A stretch of 64,000 nucleotides of DNA from Polytrichum commune (GCA_950295325.1 OX485808.1:17382527-17446526); one strand, 5' to 3'; positions 36,522 to 50,892 are shown, counted from the first letter of the stretch. Translations and numbers: made by a program. Notes: generated from the sequence alone by a model not told the origin.

Positions 36522-37555
36522 ACACACAACTATTGCACTACATGTTTGAGATGCACACAAGTGTTTTTTTTAATTAATTAATTTAATTTTAATGTGTCCA
36601 ATTGAGGCCGTTCAAATGAAACACACTCCAAGATAACATTTTTAATCAATTTCACCAAATAGTTTCAACGAATCACACACAATATGTTACACATGATTCT
36701 TGGTTCCCAACACGCGGTATTCTTGAACAATGTGAAAGGATTTTGGTTCATGTGCGTAGTTAAAAACTGTCGTTCTTGAGTTTATCGTTAGCTCATTCCA
36801 ATTGGGTCTCTTTGCCCTAAAATAGAATCTATGACCCTGATTTAGGGGTCACTGTAGCCAAATGTAGGAACCCTAGCCTACACGATTGAGTATATGTTCT
36901 TCACCTTTCCCCATGGTAGATGTCACAAAACTTTATCCAGTGTGTGATTCCCAACATATGTTAGTAAATTTCAAGGACATGGATTGCTGGAAGTGCCTTA
37001 AATTTCACTAAAGAAATTTTATAATATATGCATTGTCCCCCACCTAAAACAGAACATCATGATTTTGCATTAGCTGCAGCATACCATGGTTATATTCTTA
37101 GGGCCCACATGAACAAATGCATACTGCTTAATAATGTTATGAAGGTTGAGCATGAGACTACGTAGTATGTAATCATCCGCAACCAAAGGCATGGGATGTG
37201 GATACGATCTCAATATATGTGTACAACTTAACTTTACTAGGCTCGCTTATCAAGCTTATCAAGTTCGCACACATGCATGTACAAGAACTCAATTGTCAAA
37301 GTACTACATGAACCACAATTCCTTACCATTGGTTGTCTTCCACTAGATGGTTATATGATTTACTACTATAATAGATTTCCAATCCATATTCATAGATTTT
37401 AAACCTGTCTAGTGGAAAAGAACTAGTGGTAAGGAACCACACTTTCCTGTAGTGAAGGATATGCACCAAGCATATGCAAAACCAACGTTCAAATCCAAGG
37501 ACAAAACACTATGGTACCCAATAAGATTAGAATGGGTTGCTTCATAGTTATAGTC
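36522..37555. other. Gene-free stretch
   Basis: AT-rich; an inverted pair at about 37,311-37,346 (GAACCACAATTCCTTACC...CCACTAG) and 37,408-37,440 (CTAGTGG...GGTAAGGAACCAC) could form a short MITE-like hairpin of about 130 bases. No gene. Confidence 0.4.
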
Positions 37556-38260
37556 TACCCTCTATGAGTGTTACGTCTCGGGCGTATAAATTTTGTAAAA
37601 CTTATGGCATTGTAACATTATACCAGTTAAAGAGGGTGGGCAGTTAAAAATTAAAAAAAAAACACACTTATGTGAGTAACAACTACATAGTAAAATTAGA
37701 GTCATAAGTAACACTTATGAAATATTGTCAAATTTATTAATACACTTACTTGGTGACCAAAATAAGAGTCTATCGTTGTTTGAAGAGACTCTTGAATGCA
37801 AGAAAGAGTGATGGATTTATCTAAAGACAAAAGCTTTGACTTAAGTTCACTAACATTGCTTTGTTGTTATTCTAGAAATGTAAATAGGGTTACCATTGCT
37901 TCCTGCACTTGAGCACACTTGAGAAAATGAAACATTGGGAACTACCACTTCGCTAATTTCTAAATCATCCTCAATGAGTTAGATGCCTCTGATGCACTTA
38001 TTATATGCACAATCACAAGAACGATAATCAAAAGGAGAGAAACTAAGGTAAGAAATTACATTGATAGACATACCAATGACCCAACAAATAAATTCTATGA
38101 GACTCTACAACAAATCTACTCACCGCCCTGATGAGAGGCTTAAAAGTGAATCAATTTGGATAACCAAATTAGTGAGGCTCACTCTCGACCACTCTCTACA
38201 TTGGCTCAACCAATATCCTCCAACATGTCATTTAGATTAATGGTAAAACATTCACCACAT
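37556..38260 (-). mobile_element. pogo/Tigger-like element, internally deleted second copy
   Basis: The end CTACCCTCTATGAGTGTTAC and the following 420 bases align with 10,863-11,290. The far end (CTCGACCACTCTCTACATTGGC) aligns with about 12,390-12,425. The transposase region is absent. Boundaries approximate. Confidence 0.5.
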
Positions 38261-38841
38261 TAAAGTATATGTTGTGATGATTGTATTTTGTGTTTGCATT
38301 GATTCTAGACATAATAAACCCTTTTGCTATTTTTCCTACTTAGCTCACGCATCTCAAATCTTCTCTACCGCAAGTGTGGTGATGTGATGTTGGTGGTTGT
38401 TCATGTTACCTTTGTTATTCCCTTCGATCAACTAGTGTTAATCTCACTACATGTGCGAGTATTATAACTAGTCTCTTCTCTCTAACTAGTCATGCTCTTG
38501 CTTTGATACCATGTTGAGTTTAATTGTGGAACTCACTACAAGTGAGAGCTTGAATTGATGCGAGTAATTGCTCTACTTAAATACAATGCATCATGTAAAC
38601 TACGAGCGGCTTAGTAGAACTAAATGCAAGAATGATCCTAAGTCTTAGGACAAAGATGAGTAATAGAAGCTTGTGCCCGAACTTTGACTTATGGATGCTT
38701 GGACTTACATGTGAAAAGGGAGTGAATGATATTGATAAATCAAGTGAAATTCACCATGTAACATATGTTAACTTCCACACTTTGTTACTTCTCCTCCCTT
38801 TTCTCTCACTACTGAATTTCAATCGATTTATCAATATCTAC

Positions 38842-39066
38842 CAATGAACGAGGAGAACCGATTGCTAGTTATAGATGAACTGGTTGAGTTTAAGAAATAA
38901 CCGATTGAAAAGCTCAAGACTTCAAGAACATTACCGATCATTTGAGAGGAATATATAGAATATACCTCAAATTAATTAAATAAAAACATAAAGATCACAA
39001 CATGTGGTTGATTAGACTTGGACACTAGGATTTTGAGCGATTACACCCAAAAATCTCCCCGGACAA
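38842..39066 (+). repeat. R1 repeat, copy 3
   Basis: Starts CAATGAACGAGGAGAACC and ends ATCTCCCCGGACA, with the family core TAGATGAACTGGTTGAG and GATTACACCCAAAAA. Confidence 0.6.
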
Positions 39067-41999
39067 AGATACCTACTTATTGGCTTTCATTTTCGTCTCT
39101 ACTTATTCAATAGTGGGCTTCTCTTGACTCTTAACTTTGTAGGTGACCAATTGAACACAAAAACATACAAAAATAAGTTATTTTACCAAACAAAGCTATT
39201 TATGTTCTATAATGTCCGAACAACTCATTGAGAATTTTTTTAGTAAAAAATAAATTCCTAAGTAAGATGTTATTGCAGTACATTTCTTTAAATAATAACA
39301 TGCACCAATTGGGATAATTGGTGTAGTGATGTAATTTCGGCATCCATTTTGAATGATATGTTTGGAGTCAAAAGACTTAGAATTTTTGGGAAATATTTTA
39401 TTATATGGTATAAACCCTGGGGGTGGACTCTTCATACCATGGACAAACTAACGTGAGTCTAAAAAGGGGTCTTGTTTGGAGGCATTAACGTACATAGTAT
39501 ACATAAGAAAGAGGTATTCATTTTTCTCTAGTGTGTACACCTAGAAAGGTTGTTACGAATTTTGAAGTAAAGGATGTGCAAAAGGGGGCCTTGAGGTTAG
39601 AGATTTTTTTGATAATAGATGTGTGAGTTTCTTCCAATTTACATTTTCATTCATTGTTGTCATATGGTAATAGTCCTCAATGACTCCCTTGTTCATTCTT
39701 GGTAGGGTTTGGATCTGGGTTAGAGGACAAGCTAGAGGCTCTTGGAGTGCTCTTGGGCTCCTTCAAGTTTTGCTCTCCGGATTGTGGCTAAGTCATTATG
39801 CTCTTGTCTTTGTTTGTTTGATGCCATCGTTGAGTTATATGCTATTAATTGAAAAATGTTCAACGACTTTCTCATTAGGAAGTGAACATGGGTTCTAGAT
39901 GTAATAAAGGCACATGTTAGATTTATATTTTGCATATGTAGTGGAGGCATTTATCACATTAAATTGAAAATCTTAGTATAAATACATGAATCCATTTTCT
40001 AGCATGTTGTTAGTACTTAGACATTTGTTTTCCTCAAAAAACTTCTCGTATATAAGAGGGTTAATTTCATAGTGACCCACGCACATTGTTTAGGTTTCCA
40101 ATGAAGAGTCCACCACCACCTAGGGTATAAACATATTCATAATTGAGACCCACAAAATGTGTCTATCTTCTATGCTCATTGTGAGACGTGCATACAACCT
40201 CCCATCGCCCAACCTTTTTGCAAGGTCCTTAGAAAAATCATATGAGTATGAATGGAGATGGACTTTAGTTCAATTGGTAACTTTCTTTTCCGCCTTCAAG
40301 TTTTGCCAACATAATGGAAGATTTTCATCGAAATTTCATCCAAAATATCCACCAAAGTAGTCCAATTATTCTTGTAAAAATTGTGAAATCAATAATCATC
40401 TTGGACATTTTCAACGATAAATTTGGATGAAGACAATTTGCACAACTGCATTGTTTAGAGATACAGTCTAATTTGTTAGGCTTTCCATCATACGATTTTA
40501 TATTTCCAATGCATTGCAGATCATGTCCCAAATGTCTTCAAAGAAAATATTTCCATATGGAACATTTTCAAGTTGAAATGGGCTTTAGGAGGGAGAGAGA
40601 GATCACCAGTCATCATAGCCGTGTCGATAACCCATATATATATATATATATAAGGAGAACTATATAGATGTGCCAAATCGTTGGAAAAAATGATTATAAA
40701 TAATCTAACCAAAAAGAAAAGAAGAAAAATAAAGTGCAAAATCCACATAACATTATTTAGCTTCATAACAATAACAATGTTCTGTGGGACTGACAATATT
40801 CCATGTAATAATCATGGATATTCCTCACATTCAAACTGTACAAAAACATCTCTAAGACTGTCTTTTCACCTTCCATCCTTTCATTCTCTCTTTCTTCTTT
40901 ATGATTTTAGTTGCCATTTTCTCTTTCCATTATGCATTTCTTGGGTTTTCAAGATTTCGGATCACAACACTTGTGGAGGGAGGGGGTTGGGGGGGGGGGG
41001 GTCAATCATGCCTCCTATAGGTTTATGACAAATTCATCCTAATTTAAACTCACTAGACTAATTTTGGGTATTTGATCCTTATTTGAAGGTAGGTTTTTCT
41101 TGAAATAATGTTAATGTTTAATCAATACTAATTAATGTTCACTCTTCCCTTCGCTAGGTGTCACAAAACTTTGTCCGGGTCTTCCCTTCCCCTCATATAC
41201 ATTGTGTTCATTGAGACTCTCATAAGTTTCACAATTATGACTAGGTATATGTTCCAAGAAAAAATAGCAGCATGCAGGGAATGAAGTGGCCAAAGAAATT
41301 ACATGACATGCAACAAGGTACTTGCGAGCACAATAAGAGGTACTACATTTGACAACCTTGATTGTCTGATGATTGTCTAAGGAATGTGCACATAGCCTAG
41401 TAGGTCTCTACCCCAATTCTCCTACCCTTAACCCTAGCTTCGATACCCCTCATTACCCTTCACTCTCATTAATGGTTGCTATCAATCAATTTCTAAATAT
41501 TTTTGAGCTTCCTACATGAACTCATGAACTAGATAATCATCAAGAGGAGAGTGAATGACAAGTCACGGGAGCGGCAAATCATCCACCTTCTCGAGTTGGT
41601 TAATGTTCATGACCGATCAACTCATGAGTAAGATCTGAACATTGTAGATGATGGTGTGCCTCGATGGACAGAAATGTGTGATGAGTTCTAAGAACCCTTA
41701 TGCTCTAAGGTGAGCGATTGGCTATGTGACATAACCGGTCTGCTCATGGATGTAAAGTCTATGATTATCGATCAAATGTCCTTTGCGTGAATAGAAAAGC
41801 GCAAGAAGTTGTTGGAAGTGGCCTCCACTTAAAATCTTAGATGAGCAACCAAAATGGAGCTATGCTTCTTATTATTCATTTGGATGCCAATATGTGTGCC
41901 AATATGTAACACATGTGGGCCCCCACTTAAAGCTCAACAACGCAACTATTGTACCACTTACGCCCACCTCAACTAATAATAATCAACACACTCAAGCTT
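39067..41999. other. Gene-free stretch
   Basis: AT-rich. Contains an (AT)n run at 40,634-40,652 and a G run near 40,989-41,000. The 41,530-41,650 part (CAAGAGGAGAGTGAATGA, TCATCCACCTTCTCGAGTTGG, GATCAACTCATGA) is related to 59.72-60.0 kb. No gene recognised. Confidence 0.45.
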
Positions 42000-42781
42000 G
42001 TTAGCCACGTGTCAATCAGCTGACGTGGAAAAGGACCCACACAAGAGAGCTCCCTCCTTCTGTAACTGCACCGTGGCCCCTACGCGCATGTCGGATCCCT
42101 CCCGTCCACACTGAACGGCCCAGATCAACGGCACGCAGGATTGCAGCCACCGCCTACACCGGGTCATTCCGAAGCACAACACTGCAGGAACCGCCACGCG
42201 TTGGCGACCTCGTCTCCATCATGACGAGAAACCGGCCATGACCGGTCAGGAATTCGGTTGGGCCCTTGTGCATGATGAGAGGGAGTCGCCGTCCTCCCTG
42301 CAACTGCCTCCGCTTCTGTTCTTGCTGCGGCTCATCTTCCTCTGTCAAAAATTATGCATCTTCGTCACCAAAGTTTCATCTTGATGAACGTTGAAGAGGT
42401 GGATTGCGGAGGTGGATCATTGAATGCTGCATCGACTCACAGCCGGAGGTTTCTTTTTCTTTTTATGTTGCAAGGGATCATCATCAGCTGGGAGTTATAA
42501 ATATGTGGTATGTGTACAATTGAGCTAGGTCCAGGGTTAGCTATAGACTCTTGTTATCGAGCTATCAAGTTTCTGAGCAGTGATCGGAGTCCGGAGCTAG
42601 CTCTGTCAGATTGATCGAGTTTGGCGTTGAGGGGGAGTCATTGCAAGAACTGGGTACAGTATTGTGTAGAGTGAGTTGTTCAAGGTTATAAAATCTGGGT
42701 TTGAGAATGGTTGAACTGATCAATTGGTGAATGAAATGAAGTGAAGGGAAGGGGAAGGGGTTCGAAGGTTGGAGTTAACTT
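42000..42781 (+). other. Probable promoter and leader region of the LEA_2 gene
   Basis: GC rises at 42.0-42.35 kb (CACGTG-like ACACGTGTCAATCAGCTGACGTGG near 42,007: a CACGTG-related element and a TGACGTGG element). Short minus-strand open frames here show no domains. I infer upstream regulatory DNA, with the coding start about 1.7 kb further on, so a leader intron is likely. Confidence 0.35.
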
Positions 42782-43470
42782 TGGTCATTGAAATCAGTGG
42801 GCTTCTTTATTTTAAATATTGTGCTCCGAGCTAATGAATAAGCAGATGTTTCAGTAAGTGGGTCTGAGAACTGTCTGCCCTGTACGTATGCAGTTCTGAT
42901 CTAGTGTGAGTTTGATTGGAGTTTTTGGTCATTGGGCTTCAAATTCGTTTTTTAATGCTTTAAGACACGAGTAAGCAGTTGTTTAAGTTGTAGTGGTTTT
43001 GAGAACTCGACAGTTTCGATCTGGTATGAATTTGATTTGAGTATGGAGTTGGTCATTGAGATCAGTGGGCTTCTCTAAAATCTTCATCTACCCTCACCAC
43101 ATAAGTAGTGATGAAATTTTAGAACTGTCCCCTCTGTAAGCAGTTTTGATCTGGTATGACTTTGGTTGGAGTTGGTCATTGAGATCAGTGGGCTTCTCTA
43201 AAATCTCCAACTACCTTCACCACATAAGTACTGATGGAATTTTAGAACTGTCCCCTCTGTAAGCAGTTTTGATCTGGTATGACTTTGGTTGGAGTTGGTC
43301 ATTGAGATCAGTGGGCTTTTCTAAAATCTTCATCGACCTTCACCACAAAACTAGTGATGGATTTCTAGAACTGTCCCCTCTGTAAGCAGTTTTGATCTGG
43401 TATGAGTTTGGTTGGAGTTGGTCATTGAGATTAGTGGCCGTCCGCATATGAGTAAGCAGATACTTAATAT
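42782..43470 (+). repeat. ~122-bp tandem array in the LEA_2 gene leader
   Basis: Three well-matched units (43,015-43,143; 43,144-43,266; 43,267-43,388) plus a partial one from 43,389 and at least one older unit from 42,782. Unit landmarks: TTTTGATCTGGTATGA, GGAGTTGGTCATTGAGATCAGTGGGC, CTAAAATCT, CCTTCACCACA and GAACTGTCCCCTCTGTAAGCAG. Each unit ends in an acceptor-like GTAAGCAG, so a leader intron could use alternative sites. Confidence 0.8.
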
Positions 43471-44059
43471 GGAGTAGTGTGCATGCAGATATTGATGAAG
43501 AAAGAAGGTTGACAAGAGGATTGCGGCTCCTGACAATCACGATATTGGACACACTCGATCATCAAGACAGAGAGAACACGCCACATGAGTGCTTCGTAGG
43601 GTTAATCCAGAAATTTGAGGCTTCACGGCTTTCTGCTCTCATCAGCTCATGTGGTCCTAGCTACGTACCTGCAGGAAGACATAATCAATGGATATCAACT
43701 CTACTTATAGTTACAGTGCCCGCTGGTAGATTAAGTCGAAGCTCCTTCTCGTGTGCATTAATCACCCTTATAAGGATTTGTGTACGTTGCTTATAAGTTT
43801 GCTCATCTTAAGCTTCACCTCAATATCTCATCCGGAAGAACGCACAAGCAACCACACAGCTACATTCTCCTCCTTTCCAGATAGCTCCAGCCCACCGTTT
43901 CTTGGCTACCATGCCACAGAGTTCACCATATCTCCAACAGTGGACTCGAGAGCAACATTAGCAGACATCTGCAGGCATCATCTTGAAAAAAAAATTTCCA
44001 CCCTATTCCAGCTTATACCATCGCAGACCATATCATTCCATTCCATTAGATTCCGTGCC

Positions 44060-47000
44060 ATGGAGTCCTTAACCCTGCAGCTGGAGCAACAGAGAGCAAG
44101 ACTCCTCCGTTCCCACTCCTTAGAGTCCCAAAATCCTTCCGTCTATGCAACCCCATACAACAACAACGACAACAACAACAACATAATGGACAGCCCCGGA
44201 TCATCATCACAATATTGTGAATCATCTACATGCCCATATGATCCTTCATCACCATACCCTGCATTATACTACGTGGAAAGCCCTTCCACCATCGTCAACC
44301 TAAGTTCGGTTGACTTCCATCACGACACCGATGACGACCGAAACCCTAACCCTTCATCAGTAGGGTACTCCCTTAATGATCAGCCACCATTGAGTCGAAG
44401 TGCTTCGTTCTTGAGCCGAAGCTGGGTGTCGGAGCCTGTGTCGTTGATGGATGTCACCGCTCGGTTGCAATCTTGGTGCAAGCTGCAACCATCATCCCAG
44501 GCTAAGCTCATTAGCTCTTCATGCAAGTGGGACACGGTGGTTTTGGACGAGGAGATGACCGGTGTGGAGGGATGGTTTAATTGGGGCATCAAAAGATCAT
44601 CATCGAGATGCCGCGACAGATTGAAATCTTTGGCTGTATTTATGTGCATGATGGTTTTGCTCACGACGTTGTTGCTTGGGATTTCTACTTCCGTGTACTG
44701 GCTCTTCTGCCACCCAAAGGCTCCCATCACCACTCTCAAGGTAATTAACTCCATTTTGCTCTTGAATGGCATCTGAATCAACACAGTTTCTTTATAATCA
44801 TTGCCTTTCGTTCATGAATCCGAGAGATCTCAGATTGAAACTTTCCCCTTATAATGACCTGAAACTCCTGGATGGCAACTGATCTTCCGTTTAGAATATT
44901 CACTTCTACTGATTCTAATGATTAGATGCTTTGCTGTATCACAAAGAGGAGTAACATGCTTGGAAAGAGAGCATTGACCATTGATGTCTTTTGTATCTGA
45001 ATTTGCCGAAAGTGCTTGAACTTTCAATATGCTCTCAGAACCTACCTAGAAGCATTTTATTTAAAGCAGGGCTCAAGGTACTACATACTGCGCACTTTGT
45101 TCGTTCTTAATCAGCAAAGTTTCTTCATTGAAGTCATTCATTCAAAAAGAGAGAGAGAGAGAGAGAGAGAGCTGACAGATTGAAATGCCCTGACAACCTG
45201 AAAAATCCTGAGATGGCGAGTCCTCCCTTTAGCATGTCAGCTGTTTCTGGATCAATTTTAGTGGACAGATGGTTTGGTGCGGCACAAAGAGGAGTAACAT
45301 GCTTGGAAAGACGGCATTCACAGAAACCCATTGATCTATCTTTTTGTGTCTGAATTACCTGAAAAGGTTTACACTTTCAAATGTCGTCTTTAAAACTACT
45401 GAAGCGTTTTTCTCCTAAAAAAGCAGGGGTCCCTCAGCATCCGAACAGTTCATAGAAAATCTTAGAATTTTTAGTTTTTAAAATGCGCATGGTATGGCAC
45501 AAAAGCAGCTCCAAACTGGCCCTAAAGACTCTAAAATACACTTTCTGTATACTTACAAGTATTCTTGGTTGATTGCGAGATGAATTAACCTTCTCAGAGT
45601 TACATCACTGGATCTGCAACTCTATTTAATGGTAAGTAGCAATGGTGATAAATTGAAAAAAAATGCGCCTGCCCTTACACCAGAACCAAGTACCTGAAAA
45701 TTTGTCTATCCAAACACAATCTTTAAAAAGTTGAAGTGACCAGAATTTTATCAGTCCATCGATACTCGGAAAACTCTGGTGCTAGAAAGGATTACAACCA
45801 TGTCAAACAAATTAACTTGCAACCTTCATGGTCGAGAAAACTGTTTGACCTGGAGCTGGGGAAGCAAACTCACATGTCCGTTGCATAGACGTTACTGGCC
45901 GTTTATCAACCTCTAAGCGTGGGTCAAGAATTTTCCTCTAAATCTTGGGGAAATATCTCTCCTTGAAAAGAGTCAACCGGTGACAGTGGGGCATGTTCCC
46001 TCAGACGGGGCGACTATATTTGGTCGCTCCGGCACTTAGGGGTTAAATCACTACTCACATACACAAGAATACAAGAATACAAGAATCCAAGGCCGTAGAA
46101 GACCTTGAAACATAACCAATATTAGCTACGGAAACTTGTTGAACTTCCTCAAAGTTCAAAAGACTAACACAACAATGTGATCCAATTTGTAGGGAATTGA
46201 GTTTCAGAAATTTCAAGTGGTGCAAGGATTCGATCGATCCGGAGTGCCTACCGATATGGTCAGTCTGCAGTCGATAGTGCGACTGGCTTACTACAACCCC
46301 TCTCAGTACTACAGCACACTCGTCGGCCCTGCCACTGTCAACTTCTCCTATCTCCCCAGACCCATTGGGCATGGTCAGGTAATTCAAACCACTTCATTAT
46401 CTTCATCACTCAATCAAATCTGTCTCCAGCATTTTATTATATAAACGAAAACTCAGTTTCATCTCTGTCTCAAGTCCATGGAATGGCATTTATAACCAGG
46501 ATGTTTGATGTGAGGAACATTTCTAGAGCAACTCCTATGATCAAAGTTTTGTGGGCAGATGCCACATGCTCATCTCCCACATTAAGTCCACATACACCAT
46601 AAATCTTCATTTCCCACTGATCATTGAATTGATGACTTCCAACTCAAAGAAAATGGGAAGGGGTTTAGAGGTTGCCTCTCTCTCTCACTAATCGTGGGCA
46701 AACAAGATTTGGAAAACAAATGGTGGAATGAGGATGCAATCTTGCCCCAAAGAAACCTAGAAAGTCAATTACTGAGAGAATCATTGTCCACTGACGATAG
46801 GAGTTGCTCTTAGACATATTATTTTGGCAACTAGCGAATCAAGTTTGCAAATTATGATTGAAAGATGCATTTTTTTGAGGAAACAACAACAAATTGTGCA
46901 GGTACCAGATTTTCAAGAAGATTGTAATTCTCACACAGAGGTTTCGATCACCGCAAACTCACATAATGTACCTCTATATGGGGCCGGGCCCAGCCTGAAG

Positions 47001-47237
47001 CAAGCAATTTTGGACCACCACCACATACCATTGGGTCTCACCATAGACGTGAAGTCGCAAATCAAATTGTTTGGGGGTATTATCAGAGAATATTTCTTGA
47101 CAACCATTGCATGCGACGTCCTCTTCAATCCAGATACTGGATCAGTAGCTGCCACTTACTGTGAGCCTCCAAAATTGCAAGACGGTTCCACTATCTCTCA
47201 CTTGTTAAGAGGAAAGACCACACTGAAAGGGCAGTGA
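44060..47237 (+). CDS. LEA_2 / hydroxyproline-rich glycoprotein family membrane protein
   Basis: Three exons: 44060-44740, 46193-46378 and 46902-47237, all joined in phase 0 at GT-AG sites; 400 residues. The cytosolic N-terminus carries YYVESPST (residues 70-77), the family's YYVQSPS signature, and an Asn run. One transmembrane helix spans about 190-214. The C-terminal LEA_2 domain reads GIEFQKFQVVQGFDRSGVPTDM, then the NPSQYYST segment, and NVPLYGAGPSL near the YG-S motif of the family. This fits the NDR1/HIN1-like superfamily, which sits in the plasma membrane with the LEA_2 domain outside. The start at 44060 is chosen because the family has a short N-terminus; the frame stays open upstream to 43751, but that part looks like leader. 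It faces the LRR gene tail to tail. Confidence 0.88.
44860..45420 (+). repeat. Diverged duplication in LEA_2 intron 1
   Basis: The blocks at about 44,860-45,060 and 45,195-45,420 share CCTGAAA...CCTG, CACAAAGAGGAGTAACATGC, TTGGAAAGA, CATTGATCTATCTTTTTGTGTCTGAATT-type and CACTTTCAA segments, offset about 330 bases. Confidence 0.7.
45149..45171. repeat. (GA)n microsatellite
   Basis: GA dinucleotide run lying between the two copies of the intron duplication. Confidence 0.9.
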
Positions 47238-48060
47238 AAAAAAATCAATGGAGGCCAAATTATCTTATTGCCCCAAACCAACTGCTGATGTGTGATCATT
47301 TGCCACAAAATTCAGGTGAGAGCCATACTCACCAAGCGCATGCATATCTTTCTCTCCCATACATCATTTGAGAGCAATGTTTTATACCACCACCATGGTA
47401 CAAATGTGATTCAAATCAGAAGCCCCCACATCAAGCAACAGGATTACACTTAGCCATATATACTCTTCAGAAAGTAAGTAAGCACACCCACTTGTATCGT
47501 CAACAAGAGTGATGTAGGAAATCTTACTTTTTGATTGTGACCCAAGACTAGAATGTAGAATCTTTGACTGAGAAAAACAATGTTTTTTCAATACATACAC
47601 TCTTGCTAAAGTGTGCTTTACCATCTGCAGCGTAGACCAGCAAAATCTCCAGTTTATTTGCAGAAAGATGACTGAGAAGTATTACAAAGGCAGAAATAGA
47701 AATGCATGTATTGACTTGCATAAATAAGCTTAATCTTTTTCCAATACCTCCGGGAGTATATAACTCTACAATTCAATGGTTTTCCAGTTGGTTTCCTGCT
47801 ACCTAATTGAATTTATCCATAGAAAAATCAATATCCCAGGTCCAAACTTTAATGAGTATGTATAAGCAACATCTGAAGGTAAATCACCTGATTATCATCT
47901 TATGCTCCACCACATTGCTAGCACAAATACCACCTACCGATAAAATACATACTCAGCAGGCTACCTTTGAGATGAAGGCCACTCAAAATCTACTTCAGAG
48001 ATCCAAACACCCACCAGAACATAAAGCAGAGAGAATGTGGGACTTTCTGCTTCAAGCCCA
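47238..48060. other. Tail-to-tail spacer of the LEA_2 and LRR genes
   Basis: About 820 bases between convergent stop codons, presumably both 3' untranslated regions. No open frame with a domain. Confidence 0.5.
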
Positions 48061-50858
48061 TCACTTGATCTCTGCAGGAATTCTGTCTTGCAAATACTGG
48101 AGAAGAGTCTTTGTGCCTTTTTCCAAAATCGGCCGCCGAATACTGCAATTTTGCAGCAACAATTTTTAATCCCAAAAATTACATCTGATACTAAAACAAA
48201 GGAACCAGATCATAATTGTGGAACCCTAGTTACAGCATGGAGCTCCAAGTTTTCACAAATAATAAAACTAAAAAAAGCATATGGAAAGACTTTGTGGAAA
48301 TGAAATTCCCCCACAAAATCTGAAGAATTATAGATACCTTCGCAAGGGGTTGCCATCCACTTTCAAGTGCCGCAAGGTTGGCTCAAGTAGTCCCTGCACT
48401 CAATCCATGCTCATCACAGCTAAGAATTGCAACTTGAAAATGAGTGTCAAAACAGCGCCCAAGCCAAAAAAAGCACACTAATTTCTGAAATGCACACTGA
48501 ATACAAGCATCAAATTTGCTGGATTGCAACAAAGAAAAAATTCCATACCAGCTTGGGTGGAAGCATGGAGATATTGTTGTCTGAGATGTCAAAAGTTTCC
48601 AAGCGAGCTAGGCATGTCACCCACTGCAACATCAATATAAATTTTACTTTAGTAACAACACCACATCATTGCTGGCAATGGACCAATGCTAAAGCAATAA
48701 GTAAACCATGGACATGACCAACATCAATTTTTTGCCCGGAAGAAGATAAAAGGAAAAAAGACTGCATGCGGACCTCAGGAATGATTGTAATAGAATTCTG
48801 GCTAAGATCCAGTACACGCAACTTCTGTAAGGACTTGAGATCTTCTCGAAACTCCTGTAGTTGCACCCTTCTGTAATCCAAAGCTGGAAATGTCAATAAC
48901 CAAATCCTAAAAAAAAATTCAAAAAAATTTGCTTTAAAATCCTCCACATCCTATATTTCAGCTCCTTAAATTCCCTTGCCGGTACAAGTAGGATATTATC
49001 AGTAACACACAAAGAGCAGGTTGACACATCCTCTATTAGAGATTCCCATTTCATAGCCTCAGCTGCTTAATTACATCCTTTTGTGTAGCTAAGATTACAT
49101 GGGGTTGATTTACTAAACATCAAACATAGATCACATCTACCTTTTGAGATCAAACAAAACATGTTTGAATAGGTCACAAGATTTCCTCACCTCAAACGAA
49201 GTTCTTGCAGGTGGGGCATCTCTGCAAGCGCCGGAGGTGGTGGCAACTTTGCTGGTATACCACTCAAATCCAATACGTGTAGCTTTGAGACAGCAATGAA
49301 AGCTCCAGGAGGAAGCTGTTTCAGAAATAATTATACGCTCAAGTCAGAATCTATACAGGTGGATAGTAAGTCTGCTTAATACTTAATAATTTGTTAATAA
49401 ATATACATTAAGTATAAATATGCAAAACTTATGTAGACTTATTGATACTTAAGCATAGGTCTCCATAACGTATGTGCATTCTATTATACAGCCTTTAGTA
49501 TAAAAAAATATGATATATAATATACTTGGCATATATTTTCCCACTTCTAATTAGCTTTTGACCAAAATGGTCATACCTTGTCAACACGAGTCAAAAGTGT
49601 CAGAAAACTTTATACCTCGATGAAAGGGTTGCTAGCCAGGTGGAGCTCTTGGAGACGTGAGAAGGATGCCAGCACAGCTCCTGGCCACTCTGTCAACGCG
49701 TTGTCTGAAAGCATCAAAACCTGGGAATATGCACAAGCATTAATCACAACTCAGACTCTTTTGTAATTGGCACTTGCTCATAGTGTTTGAATTTGAATGA
49801 AGAGTAACCTATTTCAAAATTTAATCCCAAACACTATGTACCTCCGAGCATGCACCACAAGTGGAAATAACATATTGATATTGTATTCAGAACAACCAAT
49901 AGGAATTTACACAGAACCAACTCCTGACAAAAAGGCCAATTGAGACGAAGGATAACCCCATTGTCCCTCTACATTAGACAACTTCAACACATAGAAAATA
50001 TGTCTTTAAAGCATGGCAATCAACTGGCAATTCCTATATATTCATGAGTTTCTCACCTCAAGAGTTGAACACATAGAGAGCTCAGTTGGCAACACCTTGA
50101 TCTGATTGTGGGTGAGATCCAAAGTTGTTATGGGCCCTGCTTCCCACGCTGCTGGTGGGACCTCTGACAGGTTCTTTTTTGGTAATGAAAGAGCCTGAAT
50201 TTTGCAAAATTACAAGATTGAGTCATCACCTCCAATTGACAATAAACTGTTATCATGAAGAAATGTGGACTAGGGTAGGAGCTACTCCAACTAAGGAGAA
50301 TAAAGATAACAAGGCACAATGAGAAAAATAAATAACATGTAGATATTGAAGCACTTTTGTTGAAGTAGGTGTTGAACAAAGGAATACTCAAAAAACAGAT
50401 GATCTCAATGATGTTTGATGATAACAATGACTAGATACTGTAATGTTTGAAATGTGGATATGCAGACCTTTGAGGAGGTAGCCTGACGAGATGCTTGCAC
50501 AATTTGGTCAGGCAATGCCACTCCAAAAACATTTCCTGACGACGGACCTTGCTCCTTCGCTTCTGCACTCCACAACCCTCTCCCAATTGATTCCAGACTA
50601 CTATCAACAACTTCAAATTACTCAAAATGAAATACAAACAAAAACTTGTACTGCTAATCAGCTAAATCTTGCTGTTCCCAATATTTAACCACCTCAAAGA
50701 GGCATCAATTGAAGCAAATTTTAACTCCAATACAGGAGAGCACTCCCATCCATTCTGACAAAATCAATGACAGCAACAGTACAACAGTGCAGTATGTATG
50801 AATGTGTGGACCAAATAAACTTTTAAAAAAAAGGGCAACAAGCAAGACATATGTGTAA

Positions 50859-50892
<34 letters not shown>

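Noticed and set aside
37491-37505. GTTCAAATCC resembling a tRNA T-loop
   Set aside because: No matching acceptor, D or anticodon stems at the right distances.
43751-44059. In-frame N-terminal extension of the LEA_2 protein by 103 residues
   Set aside because: The extension does not resemble the family's N-terminus, whereas the ATG at 44060 gives a normal one.
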